A DNA stretch of 64,000 nt from Verrucomicrobium spinosum DSM 4136 = JCM 18804 (GCF_000172155.1 NZ_ABIZ01000001.1:6295105-6359104), one strand, 5' to 3'. Numbered from the stretch's first letter, positions 32,276 to 41,714 are shown. A program made the numbers and translations. The notes: generated from the sequence alone by a model not told the origin.

Positions 32276-34595
32276 CTTGAGTGCGAGGAACGCGCAGCTT
32301 CTCCACCGTGAAGTGCGAGGAAATGAAGACGTGATCCAGCCGGATGAAGGGCTGTAGAGAGCTGAAGGTGTTCACCGGACGCCACCCCTTCGTGATGCTC
32401 TGCACATCCCGCAGAGCGGTGATCGCCAGTTTGTAGCCAGGGCTCCCCACCCCAAAGTTGAAGTCACCACAGAGCACGACCGGCTCCGTTTCCACCACAG
32501 GGCCGAGCCAATCCGGCCCCAGCAGGGACAGCATCTGGGCGACTCGCTCCCTGCTGCTGAGCCCAAGATGCGTGGCCACCATATTCACCACCTGTCCCTC
32601 CAGCGTCGTCCTCACCCAGATGGCGGACCGCGGCTCTGGCCACCAGTTTCCCGGATCGGCAGGGAGCAGCCCGGTCTTCACCACCTCCACCGGGCGACGA
32701 CTCAGCAAGGCATGGCCATAGCGCTCCGCGGCGCGGGTAACCGTGGGACAAAACACCACCTCGTACCCCGTCAGCTCTGCCACCCTCGTGGCCTGGTCCT
32801 CCCCCCGAGAGCGTGATCGCCCATGCTCCAGCTCCTGCACTGCCACCAGATCAGGGGAGTAGTGGTTGATCACCCGGGCGATGCGTCGCGGCGAGACGCG
32901 TCCATCCATGCCGATGCAACTGTGGGCGTTGTAACTCATCACCCTGAGAACGGGTCCCTCCCCTACATCCGCATGGGGTTCGAGGTCACTATCACGTCCC
33001 AGATGATGCAGGGCGGCTGCCCGGAGTCGGTCCGGGCGGACAAAACCTGCTCCTCCCACAAGGCCGCGAGTGGCAGGCGGCACAAGCAGGAAGCCCTGCG
33101 TCTCCTCCGACCCCGCCCCGGCATGCGACCCGCGCTCCGCCGCAAAGGTCCAGCTCCGGTCCTCTGGCCCCCACCCCAACAGGACGAGGTCGCCTGAATT
33201 GGGGTTGTTGCTAAGCGTGGCCAGATCCTTCGCCAGCACCTCCCGCATGCTCTCTGGATGCCGGGCAAACAATCCCACGGCCCCGTCTGGCACTGAAGCC
33301 TCCCCGCCCGCGTGAAACCAGGTGATGCCGCCTTCCCGTTGTTTCATCAACACCCCCGGCACCTGTTTTTCCTGAACCAGCTGTCTGGCCAGGCGGATGC
33401 GCTCCTCGTCCTCCACGGGCCGGTTGAAATAGACATGCCCCACCGGTCCCACAGCCACCACGGAGAATCCCCGCCTCGCCTCGCCCTCAGCCACGGAAGC
33501 ATCCTGATGGGAGCGCCGCTTTTGCGCCTGGGTATTGCACGAGGGATTGGACGTCACCGTGGCGTCACTATGGCGTGCCGTGGGCGGATCCACCCCCAGG
33601 CAGTCTGCAATCACCGCCTCAATGCCGCCTTTGACTTCCGTGGCAAAGGAGCGAGACCTCTCCTGCCCGTGATCGGAGAAGATCCACACCTGGTAATCCC
33701 GCCGGCGGGAGCGATGGGCGGCGCGATAGAGATTCTTGATGGCGCGGTCGATGCCCTTCAGCGACCAGTGGGCGAAGTGCGAACCCGGCCCGCGGCGATG
33801 GGCAAGCTCGTCGTAGCCCAGGAAGTTCAGGTGCACCACGGGAAGCCCGCGTGTGACATCCACCTTCCCGCCGATGGTCACCACCTCGCGCAGCCCGATG
33901 CCGATGAAGGTGCGCGAAAGCACCATCGACATCTCACGCCCCCAACCGTGCCCTTTGATCACTCCCAGGAGGGCCAGCGGCACTGCGATCACCAGCTCCA
34001 GCAACAAGAGTCCCAGGATGCGCAGGACAGCAGGGACGTTCAGCACCGCGAACACCAGCATGTTGCGAAACTTGCCTGACCGCCACATGTCCCCCAGACC
34101 ATTGCTCGCCGCGCAGAAGTGGCTCTCCTCCAGGTCTGCGCCACCGGAGTAGATGTTGGACCATGAACTGCCTCCTTTGAGCAGGCCTTCGGCACGCGCT
34201 TGAAATTCCGCCTCAAACTTCTTCGCCCACTCGGAGCAGAACATCATCCCGGTCTCCCCAGTGGACCGATCCCGGAAGCTGAAGGCCGGCACCCCAGCGT
34301 GCACGCCGTAGTAAAGCTCCGCCTGCACCGCCGGGGTCGTGCTGGGCAGGCCGGAGTAGAAGGTGGTGAGATGATACTCGCTACGATCCACCAGCCGCTT
34401 CAAAAAAGGCATGCGCCCCTTTTTCAATGCGGCCTCCAGCTGATGACGGGCCAACCCGTCGATCTGGATCAGCAGGAGCCCGGGCTCCTCCCCCGTGTCT
34501 TCGGAGGCCCTAAGCCCCAGATGGCGGATGGCCCACTCACTGCGGCTCACGCGGCGACGGAGCCGGTGGAAGAAGGATTCTATGCGGTCAAACAT
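32181..34595 (-). CDS. Fusion of an alkaline-phosphatase-superfamily phosphodiesterase and an EEP endonuclease/exonuclease/phosphatase domain
   Basis: An 804-aa protein. The N-terminal part (about residues 38-530) has LLLIQIDGLARHQLEAAL, the catalytic Thr region LPSTTPAVQAEL, two hydrophobic segments (about 180-215) and VHLNFLGYDELAHRRGPGS and FSDHGQERS, the metal motifs of nucleotide-pyrophosphatase-like alkaline phosphatases. The C-terminal part (about 560-800) has LRVMSYNAHSCIGMDGRVS, the EEP residues VAVQELEHG, VATHLGLSSRER, LCGDFNFG and DHLPLVADLRL. Both active sites look intact. It is downstream of a GT4 glycosyltransferase by 40 bp. A role in phospholipid or polymer hydrolysis is inference. 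Confidence 0.85.
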   Translation of the reverse strand: MFDRIESFFHRLRRRVSRSEWAIRHLGLRASEDTGEEPGLLLIQIDGLARHQLEAALKKGRMPFLKRLVDRSEYHLTTFYSGLPSTTPAVQAELYYGVHAGVPAFSFRDRSTGETGMMFCSEWAKKFEAEFQARAEGLLKGGSSWSNIYSGGADLEESHFCAASNGLGDMWRSGKFRNMLVFAVLNVPAVLRILGLLLLELVIAVPLALLGVIKGHGWGREMSMVLSRTFIGIGLREVVTIGGKVDVTRGLPVVHLNFLGYDELAHRRGPGSHFAHWSLKGIDRAIKNLYRAAHRSRRRDYQVWIFSDHGQERSRSFATEVKGGIEAVIADCLGVDPPTARHSDATVTSNPSCNTQAQKRRSHQDASVAEGEARRGFSVVAVGPVGHVYFNRPVEDEERIRLARQLVQEKQVPGVLMKQREGGITWFHAGGEASVPDGAVGLFARHPESMREVLAKDLATLSNNPNSGDLVLLGWGPEDRSWTFAAERGSHAGAGSEETQGFLLVPPATRGLVGGAGFVRPDRLRAAALHHLGRDSDLEPHADVGEGPVLRVMSYNAHSCIGMDGRVSPRRIARVINHYSPDLVAVQELEHGRSRSRGEDQATRVAELTGYEVVFCPTVTRAAERYGHALLSRRPVEVVKTGLLPADPGNWWPEPRSAIWVRTTLEGQVVNMVATHLGLSSRERVAQMLSLLGPDWLGPVVETEPVVLCGDFNFGVGSPGYKLAITALRDVQSITKGWRPVNTFSSLQPFIRLDHVFISSHFTVEKLRVPRTQVTRVASDHLPLVADLRLSSSAAAETTMPKEP

Positions 34596-34635
34596 CTTGG
34601 AAGGTGTCTTTCTTCAAACCCAACGAGTCATTTCC

Positions 34636-35910
34636 TCATACCATCAGCGCACTGACTACGGCATCTGCCCGTTCCGTAATGAGCCGCCACTCCACGCCGA
34701 GACGCTCCACCAGGGTGCCCCAGGGGCTTTGTTCGATCTCCTTGCGCTGACGCAGGGTCCCGCGTCTCACCTCCGCATAGAAGTCCAGCGCCATCTTGGC
34801 GCATCGCTCTTTCGAGAAGACATTGGCGGTCTCGCGGGCAGCCATGGCGCAGGTCTCGCGCATTGCCGGGTCGTCATGCAACTGCGTCAGAGCCTTGGCA
34901 AATGTCTGGACCTCTGCATCAGCAGGGAGCTGAATTCCATTCACCCCATCTTTCAAGACTTCCCTGGCTCCCGGAGCATCCAACGCCACCACGGGCAATC
35001 CTGCGGCCATGGCCTCTGCAAGCACGAGCCCCTGAGTTTCACTCATCGAGGCGAACGCGAACACATCCATGGCATGATACGCGGCCGCCAGCCTTGGGCC
35101 CGTCAATTTGCCCGCCAGATGGAGCCGGTCTGCCACTCCCTCCCGGGTGAGCGCGGCCCGCACTGTCTCCTCCGCAGGGCCGCTGCCCACCACCAGGAAT
35201 CTGGCCCCCGGATTGATCTTCAGGAAGATCCCCACGGCTCCGGCCAGGTACTCCAGATTCTTTTCCGCAGCGAGCCGGCCCAGGTGGCCCACCACAAAGG
35301 CATCATCCGGGATCTTCAGTTTTTTCCTCATCCCCCGACCGTCCCCTGAGGAGAAGGCCTTGATATCTATACCGGTGGGAACCACCTTGACCGGCGACTC
35401 CACCCCACGCTCCTTGATCATCGTAGCAATGCTCTCGCTGGGAGCAATCACGCCGTCACAGAGATTGGCAAACTGGGTGGACAGATTGACCGCGACCTCG
35501 CGAAATGCTGGCGAATCAAACGGCACATAGTGGGTGTAGTCCTCGTACCGCGTGTGGTGGGTGAAGACGACCGGCACGTTCTTGCTGGCTCCCACCCGGA
35601 GTGCGGTGGCCCCAAGCAGGAATGGGTGGTGGGCATGGATGATGTCGGCCTGAAATGAGTCCAACCGCTCATTGAGGGCTCCTGCCATGGGCAGACAGAC
35701 GGAAAAATCGCTTCCGTTGAAGTTCTGGATCGCCGGCACCCGCTCCACGTAGGACTCGTACCGCTTCGGTGGGGGCCGCCCCTCAAATGTAGGCGCCACC
35801 ACCAGCACCTTGTGGCGCTGTTTCCGGTATTCCTCCGCAAAGGTGCTCACCGAGCGGGCCACCCCGCCCACAAGGGGGAGGTAGGTGTTGGTCATCATGC
35901 AAATATTCAT
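34636..35910 (-). CDS. GT4-family glycosyltransferase
   Basis: A 424-aa retaining glycosyltransferase. The N-terminal Rossmann half has TNTYLPLVGGVARSVSTFAEE and HAHHPFLLGATALRV, and the C-terminal half has VVPTGIDIKAFSS, GRLAAEKNLEYLAGAV and the nucleotide-sugar E-x7-E motif SETQGLVLAEAMAAGLPVVA. It resembles diacylglycerol glucosyltransferases of the UgtP/Alr type but the acceptor is unknown. A GGAG ribosome site precedes the ATG at 35910. It is followed by the fusion gene in the same direction, so lipid or envelope glycosylation is a reasonable inference. Confidence 0.9.
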   Translation of the reverse strand: MNICMMTNTYLPLVGGVARSVSTFAEEYRKQRHKVLVVAPTFEGRPPPKRYESYVERVPAIQNFNGSDFSVCLPMAGALNERLDSFQADIIHAHHPFLLGATALRVGASKNVPVVFTHHTRYEDYTHYVPFDSPAFREVAVNLSTQFANLCDGVIAPSESIATMIKERGVESPVKVVPTGIDIKAFSSGDGRGMRKKLKIPDDAFVVGHLGRLAAEKNLEYLAGAVGIFLKINPGARFLVVGSGPAEETVRAALTREGVADRLHLAGKLTGPRLAAAYHAMDVFAFASMSETQGLVLAEAMAAGLPVVALDAPGAREVLKDGVNGIQLPADAEVQTFAKALTQLHDDPAMRETCAMAARETANVFSKERCAKMALDFYAEVRRGTLRQRKEIEQSPWGTLVERLGVEWRLITERADAVVSALMV

Positions 35911-36032
35911 CTGAAGTCTCTCCTGCGTATCGCATCAGACTGCCAGTCACGTGGCTTTTCCGTTACCAAGCTCAAGTTGATACCCGCAGCAGAAGAGGCA
36001 CTTGCGTAGCTCCGAAAAAACCAACCTCCCTC

Positions 36033-36452
36033 ATGACACTTTGCACCAGCCTCGTTCCTGCCGCGACATCGCTCTCTTCCTCCAAGCGCTCCCCCCTTCC
36101 TATCCTTTTTGCCGGGGGCCAGCTTCCAGTCTGGATTGGAGGCTACATTCCCGCGGGAAGAACGTTCGAGTCCCTGCTCGTGGGAGTGTGGGAACGCAAG
36201 GGCCTGCGCTACATTGGCTGCCTTCAAAAAAAGTGGAGCGAGCGCGAAAAGGCGGAAATCCTGGCGCAGATTGAGGAGATTCCCCTCAACCGCTGCCCTT
36301 TTCACAACCTCGAATCAGGCTCCGCCATCTTTCCAAAAGGCACGTCGCCACGCTGGCTCTTTCCCTCACTGAAGCTGACGGCCAAAGCAGAGGATCTGAC
36401 GCCGGCCAACACTCAAGACCAGCCTGACCTCGCCCCTTTTCTCACAGCCTGA
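36033..36452 (+). CDS. Orphan OB-fold domain of an ATP-dependent DNA ligase (LigD-like), probable fragment
   Basis: A 139-aa protein that matches only the C-terminal OB domain of LigD-type ATP-dependent ligases: IGGYIPAGRTFESLLVGVWE, LRYIGCLQKKW, NRCPFHNL and the RWLFPSLKL region in the expected order. The adenylation domain with the catalytic lysine is absent, and nothing upstream in this frame resembles it. It could be a remnant of a deleted ligase gene or a free-standing DNA-binding domain. The gene is otherwise intact from start to stop, and there is no Ku gene nearby. Confidence 0.6.
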   Translation: MTLCTSLVPAATSLSSSKRSPLPILFAGGQLPVWIGGYIPAGRTFESLLVGVWERKGLRYIGCLQKKWSEREKAEILAQIEEIPLNRCPFHNLESGSAIFPKGTSPRWLFPSLKLTAKAEDLTPANTQDQPDLAPFLTA

Positions 36453-36538
36453 TACGCCTTCTCATTGGGCGGTGATTTCCCTCCATCCATGGCGGGAGCA
36501 CCACCCGATTCAGTGGGGGTATTCTCATCCTCACGGCT

Positions 36539-36958
36539 ATGAAAACTGATTTTGACGAGTTCAAAGCGGCATTCGATTCCTACCTCGACCTGTGTGAAGA
36601 GCCTGTCGAGGGCATCCTCTTTCTGCGATACGAAGATCTGGAGGCAGCCAGCCATCTCCACACCATCCAGGATGAAGGTTTCACCCCGATCGTCGCCCTA
36701 CAGGATCACATCGACACGCTGACAGACTGCCAGAACTACGCGGTGGAGCATGGCGTCACATCCACCTACATTTTTTTTAAATCGCACTCCTATCAACAGT
36801 GGCTGAATGCCCGCGAGTGGGTGGACAGCCCCGCCCATCGCGCCCAATGGGCTCAGGAGCAAGTCGATGTGGAGATCGTCCCGCACGCCTCCCGTGGCAT
36901 CATCTGGTTCTACAGCACCGGGGTGCCGGTCCGTCAACTCGTGGATGTGCTTGAGTAG
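36539..36958 (+). CDS. Small protein of unknown function
   Basis: A 139-aa soluble protein with an even amino-acid composition, no signal peptide and no membrane segment. Visible segments are EGILFLRYEDLEAASHLHTI, TLTDCQNYAVEHGVTSTYIF and IIWFYSTGVPVRQLVDVLE. No family is recognised. It is the second small gene in a run of three around 36-37 kb with no clear function, next to the orphan ligase domain. Confidence 0.6.
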   Translation: MKTDFDEFKAAFDSYLDLCEEPVEGILFLRYEDLEAASHLHTIQDEGFTPIVALQDHIDTLTDCQNYAVEHGVTSTYIFFKSHSYQQWLNAREWVDSPAHRAQWAQEQVDVEIVPHASRGIIWFYSTGVPVRQLVDVLE

Positions 36959-36967
36959 GCGGGCAGT

Positions 36968-37165
36968 TCAATGGGAGGCTTCGCCCTGGTCCGTAGGATT
37001 GGGCTGGCCTGTCTCCTTCATCTCCTCATACGCCTTTTCCCGGTCCTGACCGGTCACAGTCTCGCGTCCGTCGCGTTTTGCGATTTCTGCCGCACGCAGT
37101 TCCAGCTTGTCCGCACTGGCGGGTTGGGGCGGATCTTCTTGGGTCACAGCAGGTTTTGTCTTCAT
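36968..37165 (-). CDS. Small hydrophilic protein of unknown function
   Basis: A 65-aa, highly charged protein: KLELRAAEIAKRDGRETVTG and QDREKAYEEMKETGQP. The pattern is like DUF2934-type small proteins but I cannot confirm it. It converges with the preceding gene, ending 10 bp from its stop. The opposite strand has no believable coding frame here. Confidence 0.45.
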   Translation of the reverse strand: MKTKPAVTQEDPPQPASADKLELRAAEIAKRDGRETVTGQDREKAYEEMKETGQPNPTDQGEASH

Positions 37166-37346
37166 GTAAAGGGAGCTTTCCTAAGGCATCGGCTCCCACC
37201 TTCACCTCGGCCGCATTGGCTGGAGCATCGATTCTGGGCCAATCTGCCGCTACCCAGCCGGTAGCCCTCGATGACGGCTCAAGAGTTTCTGAATAGCACT
37301 CTCATTTGCCTACGATCACCCATCGGACACTTTGCGATAAACGATC

Positions 37347-38489
37347 ATGCAGGTCTTGTCTTCAGGCGTGGCGATTAGCGGATTGGTACTGGTGGTGGAT
37401 GATCAGGTCCGGAACCTCCAAATGGTGACCAATCTGCTCACGCATCGTGGATTTGAGGTCATTACCGCCTCGGGAGGCCGGGAGGCCCTGAACTGCCTCG
37501 CGACCAAGATCCCCGACCTCATTCTTCTGGATGTGATCATGCCGGAGATGGACGGCTTTGAAGTATGCCGTCAGATCAAGAGCAACCGGGCTACAAGCCA
37601 TGTCCCTGTGGTGTTCCTCTCGGGCAGTGCCGATCAGTCTTCCATTGTACGCGGATTTGAAACTGGGGGTGTGGACTACATCGCCAAACCGTTTAACAAA
37701 GCCGAGTTGCTTGCCCGCGTGCTCACGCATGTGCAACTGGTGCAGGCCCAGCGCCGTCATGAGGCGCATCTTATGGAGCACAATCGCACACTCGGCATGA
37801 TCGCAGAGGAGTGGCATCAGCCTCTCCAGCACATTGCCCTGCTGACAAAAAAAATCGCTGGACTCCATCGCCCGGGGGAGACATCGCTGGCCATGGAGGC
37901 GAACGCCCAGGTGGAATCCATGCTCACCTCCGTAGAACGCTTTCTGCACAAGCAATCGCGGGAGCAGGCAGGTCTTCATGACTCTTCCGCCAACACGGAA
38001 CAAATCACCTCGAACCTGGAGACCCTGGCCGGCCGCTGGTATCTCACAGCCAAGCGCAAATGTGTGGACATGCGCATCACCAGCCCTTCGCAGGAGCCGC
38101 TGGTAGCGGCCTCCCCTTTCGCAGTGAGACAGATTGTAGATGCCCTCCTCTCCAATGCCATCCATCACACCCCCAGAGACGGCATGATCCAGGTAACCAT
38201 CAACCGCAACAATGGGCAGGTTCTCTTCCAGGTCGAGGACAACGGGGCAGGGTTTCCGGATGATTATTTAAAGGAACCGTTCCACCCCTACGTGCGAGGT
38301 CAGGACCAGTCTGATGCAGCGGCCCTCGGCCTGGGACTCGCCGCCGCCAAGCGCACCGCAGACCGCATTGGTGCCACTTTCTCCATCAGCAATTCCACCC
38401 AAGGAGGGGCACTCGCCACCGTGAGCTTCCCCCTCCCGGCGGCATTGGTATCGTTTGCAGATCCGGCTCTGGCCGGAGCCGGTGCCTGA
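37347..38489 (+). CDS. Response-regulator/histidine-kinase hybrid with an altered phosphoacceptor region
   Basis: A 380-aa soluble protein. Residues about 10-130 are a REC domain, with LVLVVDDQ, phosphoacceptor Asp in LILLDVIMPEMDG and VDYIAKPF containing the conserved Lys. Residues about 145-215 are a dimerisation/phosphotransfer helix pair, and about 230-370 a HATPase domain (ALLSNAIHHTPRDG N-box, VEDNGAGFPDD G1, LGLGLAAAKRTADRIG G2). In the IAHQWRQPLNAI-like H-box the His position reads Glu (IAEEWHQPLQHI). It may therefore not autophosphorylate conventionally. No partner gene is adjacent. Confidence 0.85.
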   Translation: MQVLSSGVAISGLVLVVDDQVRNLQMVTNLLTHRGFEVITASGGREALNCLATKIPDLILLDVIMPEMDGFEVCRQIKSNRATSHVPVVFLSGSADQSSIVRGFETGGVDYIAKPFNKAELLARVLTHVQLVQAQRRHEAHLMEHNRTLGMIAEEWHQPLQHIALLTKKIAGLHRPGETSLAMEANAQVESMLTSVERFLHKQSREQAGLHDSSANTEQITSNLETLAGRWYLTAKRKCVDMRITSPSQEPLVAASPFAVRQIVDALLSNAIHHTPRDGMIQVTINRNNGQVLFQVEDNGAGFPDDYLKEPFHPYVRGQDQSDAAALGLGLAAAKRTADRIGATFSISNSTQGGALATVSFPLPAALVSFADPALAGAGA

Positions 38490-38518
38490 TCACGGCAGAA
38501 ACGAAGAGGGAGCGAAGG

Positions 38519-38761
38519 TCACACCCGGTCCTTCAGCCCCTGCTCACCGGCATGCTTGGCACAGTGGGCGCAGCAATAGATGCCATCTTCTGACTCAAGC
38601 CCATGACCGACGATTCGGCAGCCACAATGGCTGCACTGGGGCGCAAGCGCGTGGATGGCGCATTCAAAACTGTCAAAGGTATGGCGCTCGCCAGCGATGA
38701 CGACTTCGAAGGCCTTGTCATAGACATTCCCGCAGGTTTCACAAGCAGTGGCAGCAGACAT
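38519..38761 (-). CDS. Small Cys/His-rich probable zinc-binding protein
   Basis: An 80-aa protein with CETCGNVYD, FDSFECAIHALAPQCSHCGC and IYCCAHCAKHAG, giving at least nine Cys and several His. This is consistent with two small zinc sites. A strong AGGAGG ribosome site precedes the ATG at 38761. The family looks conserved but unnamed to me. It is divergent from malQ. Confidence 0.75.
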   Translation of the reverse strand: MSAATACETCGNVYDKAFEVVIAGERHTFDSFECAIHALAPQCSHCGCRIVGHGLESEDGIYCCAHCAKHAGEQGLKDRV

Positions 38762-38958
38762 AAGATCCTCCTTTTTAATGGGGATTCGTGTGCCCCTGCC
38801 ACGCCGGCTGTTTCCAAAACGTCGATGGTACTGTCATTGAGTGACAAAGCGCGAAAGTGGCCTTTCGCCCGAACCTTTTGGTCAGGCTGCCTGCTCAAGC
38901 CTCATTTGAGCCAGGGGATGGGCAGCTCTTCCCTGCCGCCAAACCGACCTTCTGGAAA

Positions 38959-40677
38959 ATGTCCGCCCCCACCTTCAACAAGAATCTCGCGGGACTCCTC
39001 GTGCCCGTCTTCGCCCTCCGTCACGCCAATGACTTTGGCATCGGCGACACTCTGGCCATGAAAGAAGCCGTGACTTTCTGCAAAGAGAATCGCCTCGCGG
39101 TGCTGCAGACCCTTCCCATTCATGAGACGATTGGCGACCACAGTCCCTACAACCCCATTTCATCCCGCGCACTCTCCCCAGCCCTGCTGGACCTCTCTCC
39201 AGCCAATGTACCGGGGCTCACGGACGGCGTGCTCAGCCACTTCGCACCGGGTGCCTGGCTGGCACAACTCCGCGAAGGGACAGTGAAACACCACACGGTG
39301 CAACTCTTGAAGTTGCACATTCTACTGGCCGCGTTTCATCGTTTCAAGGCTGCGCAGGCGGAGAATGTCGACCTCTGGCATGAGTTCGAGGAATTTCAGA
39401 AGAATGCGGCAGACTGGCTGCCGGTTTACACCCTGTACCGCCTGCTCATCCGGGAATATGAGGGCAATCCGAACTGGACCCAGTGGCGGCCGGAGCACCA
39501 CCGGGTAGAGGCTGCTGAAGGGTGGTTCGAGTCCCACCCGGAGCGGCGGTATCTCACCGAGCTGCGCCAGGGTTTCGCCTATGTGCAGTGGGTGGCCTGG
39601 CGTCAGTGGCAGGAGGTCCGCCGCCATGCAGACGCCTGTGGCGTGATGCTCATGGGAGAAATGTCCTTCGGCGTCTCAAAATCCAGTGTCGATGTGTGGG
39701 CCAGTCCAGAGCTGTTCGATGTGGAGTGGAACATGGGGACGAGACCCATCGTGTACTTCGATACCAACAAGGACTCCGAGCGGTGGGGCCAGAACTGGGG
39801 GCTTCCGCCTTACCGGTGGGAGAACCACCGATCCAGCGGCTTCGCCTGGCTCCGTGGGCGCATCGCCTCGGAGCGCCAGTTCTTTCACATCTGCCGGCTG
39901 GATCATCTCAGGGGTTACTTCCGGGCCTACATGTTCCCCTGGGCTGGCGGAGCCCGGCATACGGAGTTCGCGACGTTAACCGACGATGAGGTGCTCCGCC
40001 GTACTGGGGGACGCATGCCCCGGTTTGTCCCCGGCCCGGATGAAGATCCCGTCAGCGCCCGCATGAACGAGCTGCAGGGCCATGAGATCATCTCCGTGAT
40101 GAAGGAGGCTGCGGGGGAAATGCATCTCATCGCAGAGATCATGGGAAACATGCCGGACTACATGCGCCGCACGCTGGATGACCTGGGGGTGGCCAATCTC
40201 GTCTTCCCCCAACTTGAACGCACCGACGACCGCACGCTTCTGCCTCCCTCCACCTACCGCCGCCCCAGCCTGGGGGCCTATGCCAACCATGACCATGCCC
40301 CCCTGGCCGCGCTGTATGAGCACCTTCAAGCCGGGGCCAAGGCAGATCTCCATGGTGATGCCGCCAAGGATCTTGCAAACCTGCTGGGCTTCGCCGGATG
40401 GTCGGCACCAGCACCCGACACGCTGACGGATGAACTCCTCCTGGCCCTCCAGGAGGCACTCTTCAAGACTCCGTGCGACCTCACCGTGCTCATGAGCAGC
40501 GACCTCCTCGGCACTCCACAACGATTCAACCTCCCCGGAAGCTATGGCACAGAGACTTGGAACGAGCGGCTGGATCACCCGCTTTCCACCTTCGCCAAGC
40601 ACCCCGTCTTCGGTCCGCGCATCTCCCGGGTCCGAGAGTTAATTCAACGAACCCACCGCCTGCCAGAACAAGGTTGA
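38959..40677 (+). CDS. malQ: 4-alpha-glucanotransferase (GH77)
   Basis: A 572-aa amylomaltase, which transfers glucan segments between maltodextrins. The N-terminal GLLVPVFALRHANDFGIGD is the family opening. RLDHLRGYFRAYMFPWA holds the nucleophile Asp, LIAEIMG the general-acid Glu and YANHDHAPL the third acidic site. An in-frame upstream start (38857) would add residues that do not match. With glgX downstream the pair handles glycogen breakdown; an L,D-transpeptidase lies between them on the other strand. Confidence 0.95.
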   Translation: MSAPTFNKNLAGLLVPVFALRHANDFGIGDTLAMKEAVTFCKENRLAVLQTLPIHETIGDHSPYNPISSRALSPALLDLSPANVPGLTDGVLSHFAPGAWLAQLREGTVKHHTVQLLKLHILLAAFHRFKAAQAENVDLWHEFEEFQKNAADWLPVYTLYRLLIREYEGNPNWTQWRPEHHRVEAAEGWFESHPERRYLTELRQGFAYVQWVAWRQWQEVRRHADACGVMLMGEMSFGVSKSSVDVWASPELFDVEWNMGTRPIVYFDTNKDSERWGQNWGLPPYRWENHRSSGFAWLRGRIASERQFFHICRLDHLRGYFRAYMFPWAGGARHTEFATLTDDEVLRRTGGRMPRFVPGPDEDPVSARMNELQGHEIISVMKEAAGEMHLIAEIMGNMPDYMRRTLDDLGVANLVFPQLERTDDRTLLPPSTYRRPSLGAYANHDHAPLAALYEHLQAGAKADLHGDAAKDLANLLGFAGWSAPAPDTLTDELLLALQEALFKTPCDLTVLMSSDLLGTPQRFNLPGSYGTETWNERLDHPLSTFAKHPVFGPRISRVRELIQRTHRLPEQG

Positions 40678-40730
40678 AAACGAAACTCCACCACCTTCCA
40701 ACCCCCAACCCTTGTAACCTTTAACGCCTC

Positions 40731-41714
40731 CTACTTCACCTCCACCTTCACCCCGGCCTTGACCAGACCGGCGAGGCGAAGGACATCCCAGTTGGCAAGA
40801 CGGATGCACCCATGGCTGTCTGCCCGGCCGATCGAGTCCGGGGCCTTGGTCCCGTGGATGCCCAAGCCTTTGCGATCCAGCTCAATCCAGATCACTCCCA
40901 CATCATTGTTGGGGCCGGGCGGAATCATCAGGAACTTACCGCTGCGCTCCCCTTCTTTGAGCATCTTTTCGTCGCGACGGAACTTGGGAAACCTCTCCAT
41001 GCCCTCGATCGTCCAGATCCCCGTCGGCGTGCCGGTTTCCGTTGAGCCAATTGTCACGGGGAACGCCGCGGCAATCTTGTCTCCTTGAACCACCTCCAGC
41101 ATGTTGTTGCTGCTGAGCACTCGCACCAGCGTTTTCCCCTGTCCCTCGGGCATGGCATGGCCGGGTGCAAAAGTCTTCACCGTGTTAACGTCAAAGGGCT
41201 CCACCTTGGGAACCAGCACCTCATCACCTTCCTTGAGAGCATCTGTCTTGCCCCCGTTGAGCTGGCGGAAAAATTTCTCGTCGCAGTGGAACTTCTCAGC
41301 CACCGCCTCGACCAGGCTGGCATACGGCAACCACTCCCGTTCCGCCTGATCCTCCGGCTTTGCCGGGACATCCCCCACCAGAGCCGCATCCTCCTTGGTC
41401 ACCACATAGTGTGTGAGGGCTGATGACCCCTCTGGACCCACACTCGCAGTGGTGGCATCCACCTCGGGTTCCTGCCGGGGTACGGGGCCGTGGACTCGCT
41501 CGTAAATCTCACGGGCGGTCTGCGTGAACAGGCCGCCTTTGCCGTCGATCTTCCCCGGCCCATAGCCAGCCCGATCCAGAAACACCTGTAGCCTGAGCAT
41601 GGACTCAGTCTCCGCAGTATAATAGAACTCAGGCACCTGGGCCACGCAGACATTGCATGCACCGGAAATGAGGAGCAGGGTGCCAGCCACGAGATTGCAG
41701 GGCCATGATTTCAT
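40731..41714 (-). CDS. L,D-transpeptidase (YkuD) with PG-binding-like and LysM-like parts
   Basis: A 327-aa exported protein with an N-terminal signal (LVAGTLLLISGACNVCVAQ). A peptidoglycan-binding-like helical motif (LQVFLDRAGYGPGKIDGKGG) is followed by a LysM-like segment (about residues 135-195, VAEKFHCDEKFFRQLNGGK). The C-terminal YkuD domain has GIHGTKAPDSIGRADSHGCI, where the Cys is the catalytic nucleophile and the His precedes it. It would cross-link or trim peptidoglycan in the periplasm. Convergent with malQ and divergent from glgX. Confidence 0.93.
   Translation of the reverse strand: MKSWPCNLVAGTLLLISGACNVCVAQVPEFYYTAETESMLRLQVFLDRAGYGPGKIDGKGGLFTQTAREIYERVHGPVPRQEPEVDATTASVGPEGSSALTHYVVTKEDAALVGDVPAKPEDQAEREWLPYASLVEAVAEKFHCDEKFFRQLNGGKTDALKEGDEVLVPKVEPFDVNTVKTFAPGHAMPEGQGKTLVRVLSSNNMLEVVQGDKIAAAFPVTIGSTETGTPTGIWTIEGMERFPKFRRDEKMLKEGERSGKFLMIPPGPNNDVGVIWIELDRKGLGIHGTKAPDSIGRADSHGCIRLANWDVLRLAGLVKAGVKVEVK

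Noticed and set aside
33312-34079. 255-codon plus-strand frame
   Set aside because: It is antisense to the phosphodiesterase/EEP gene and rich in His and Gln; the fusion gene has intact motifs on the other strand.
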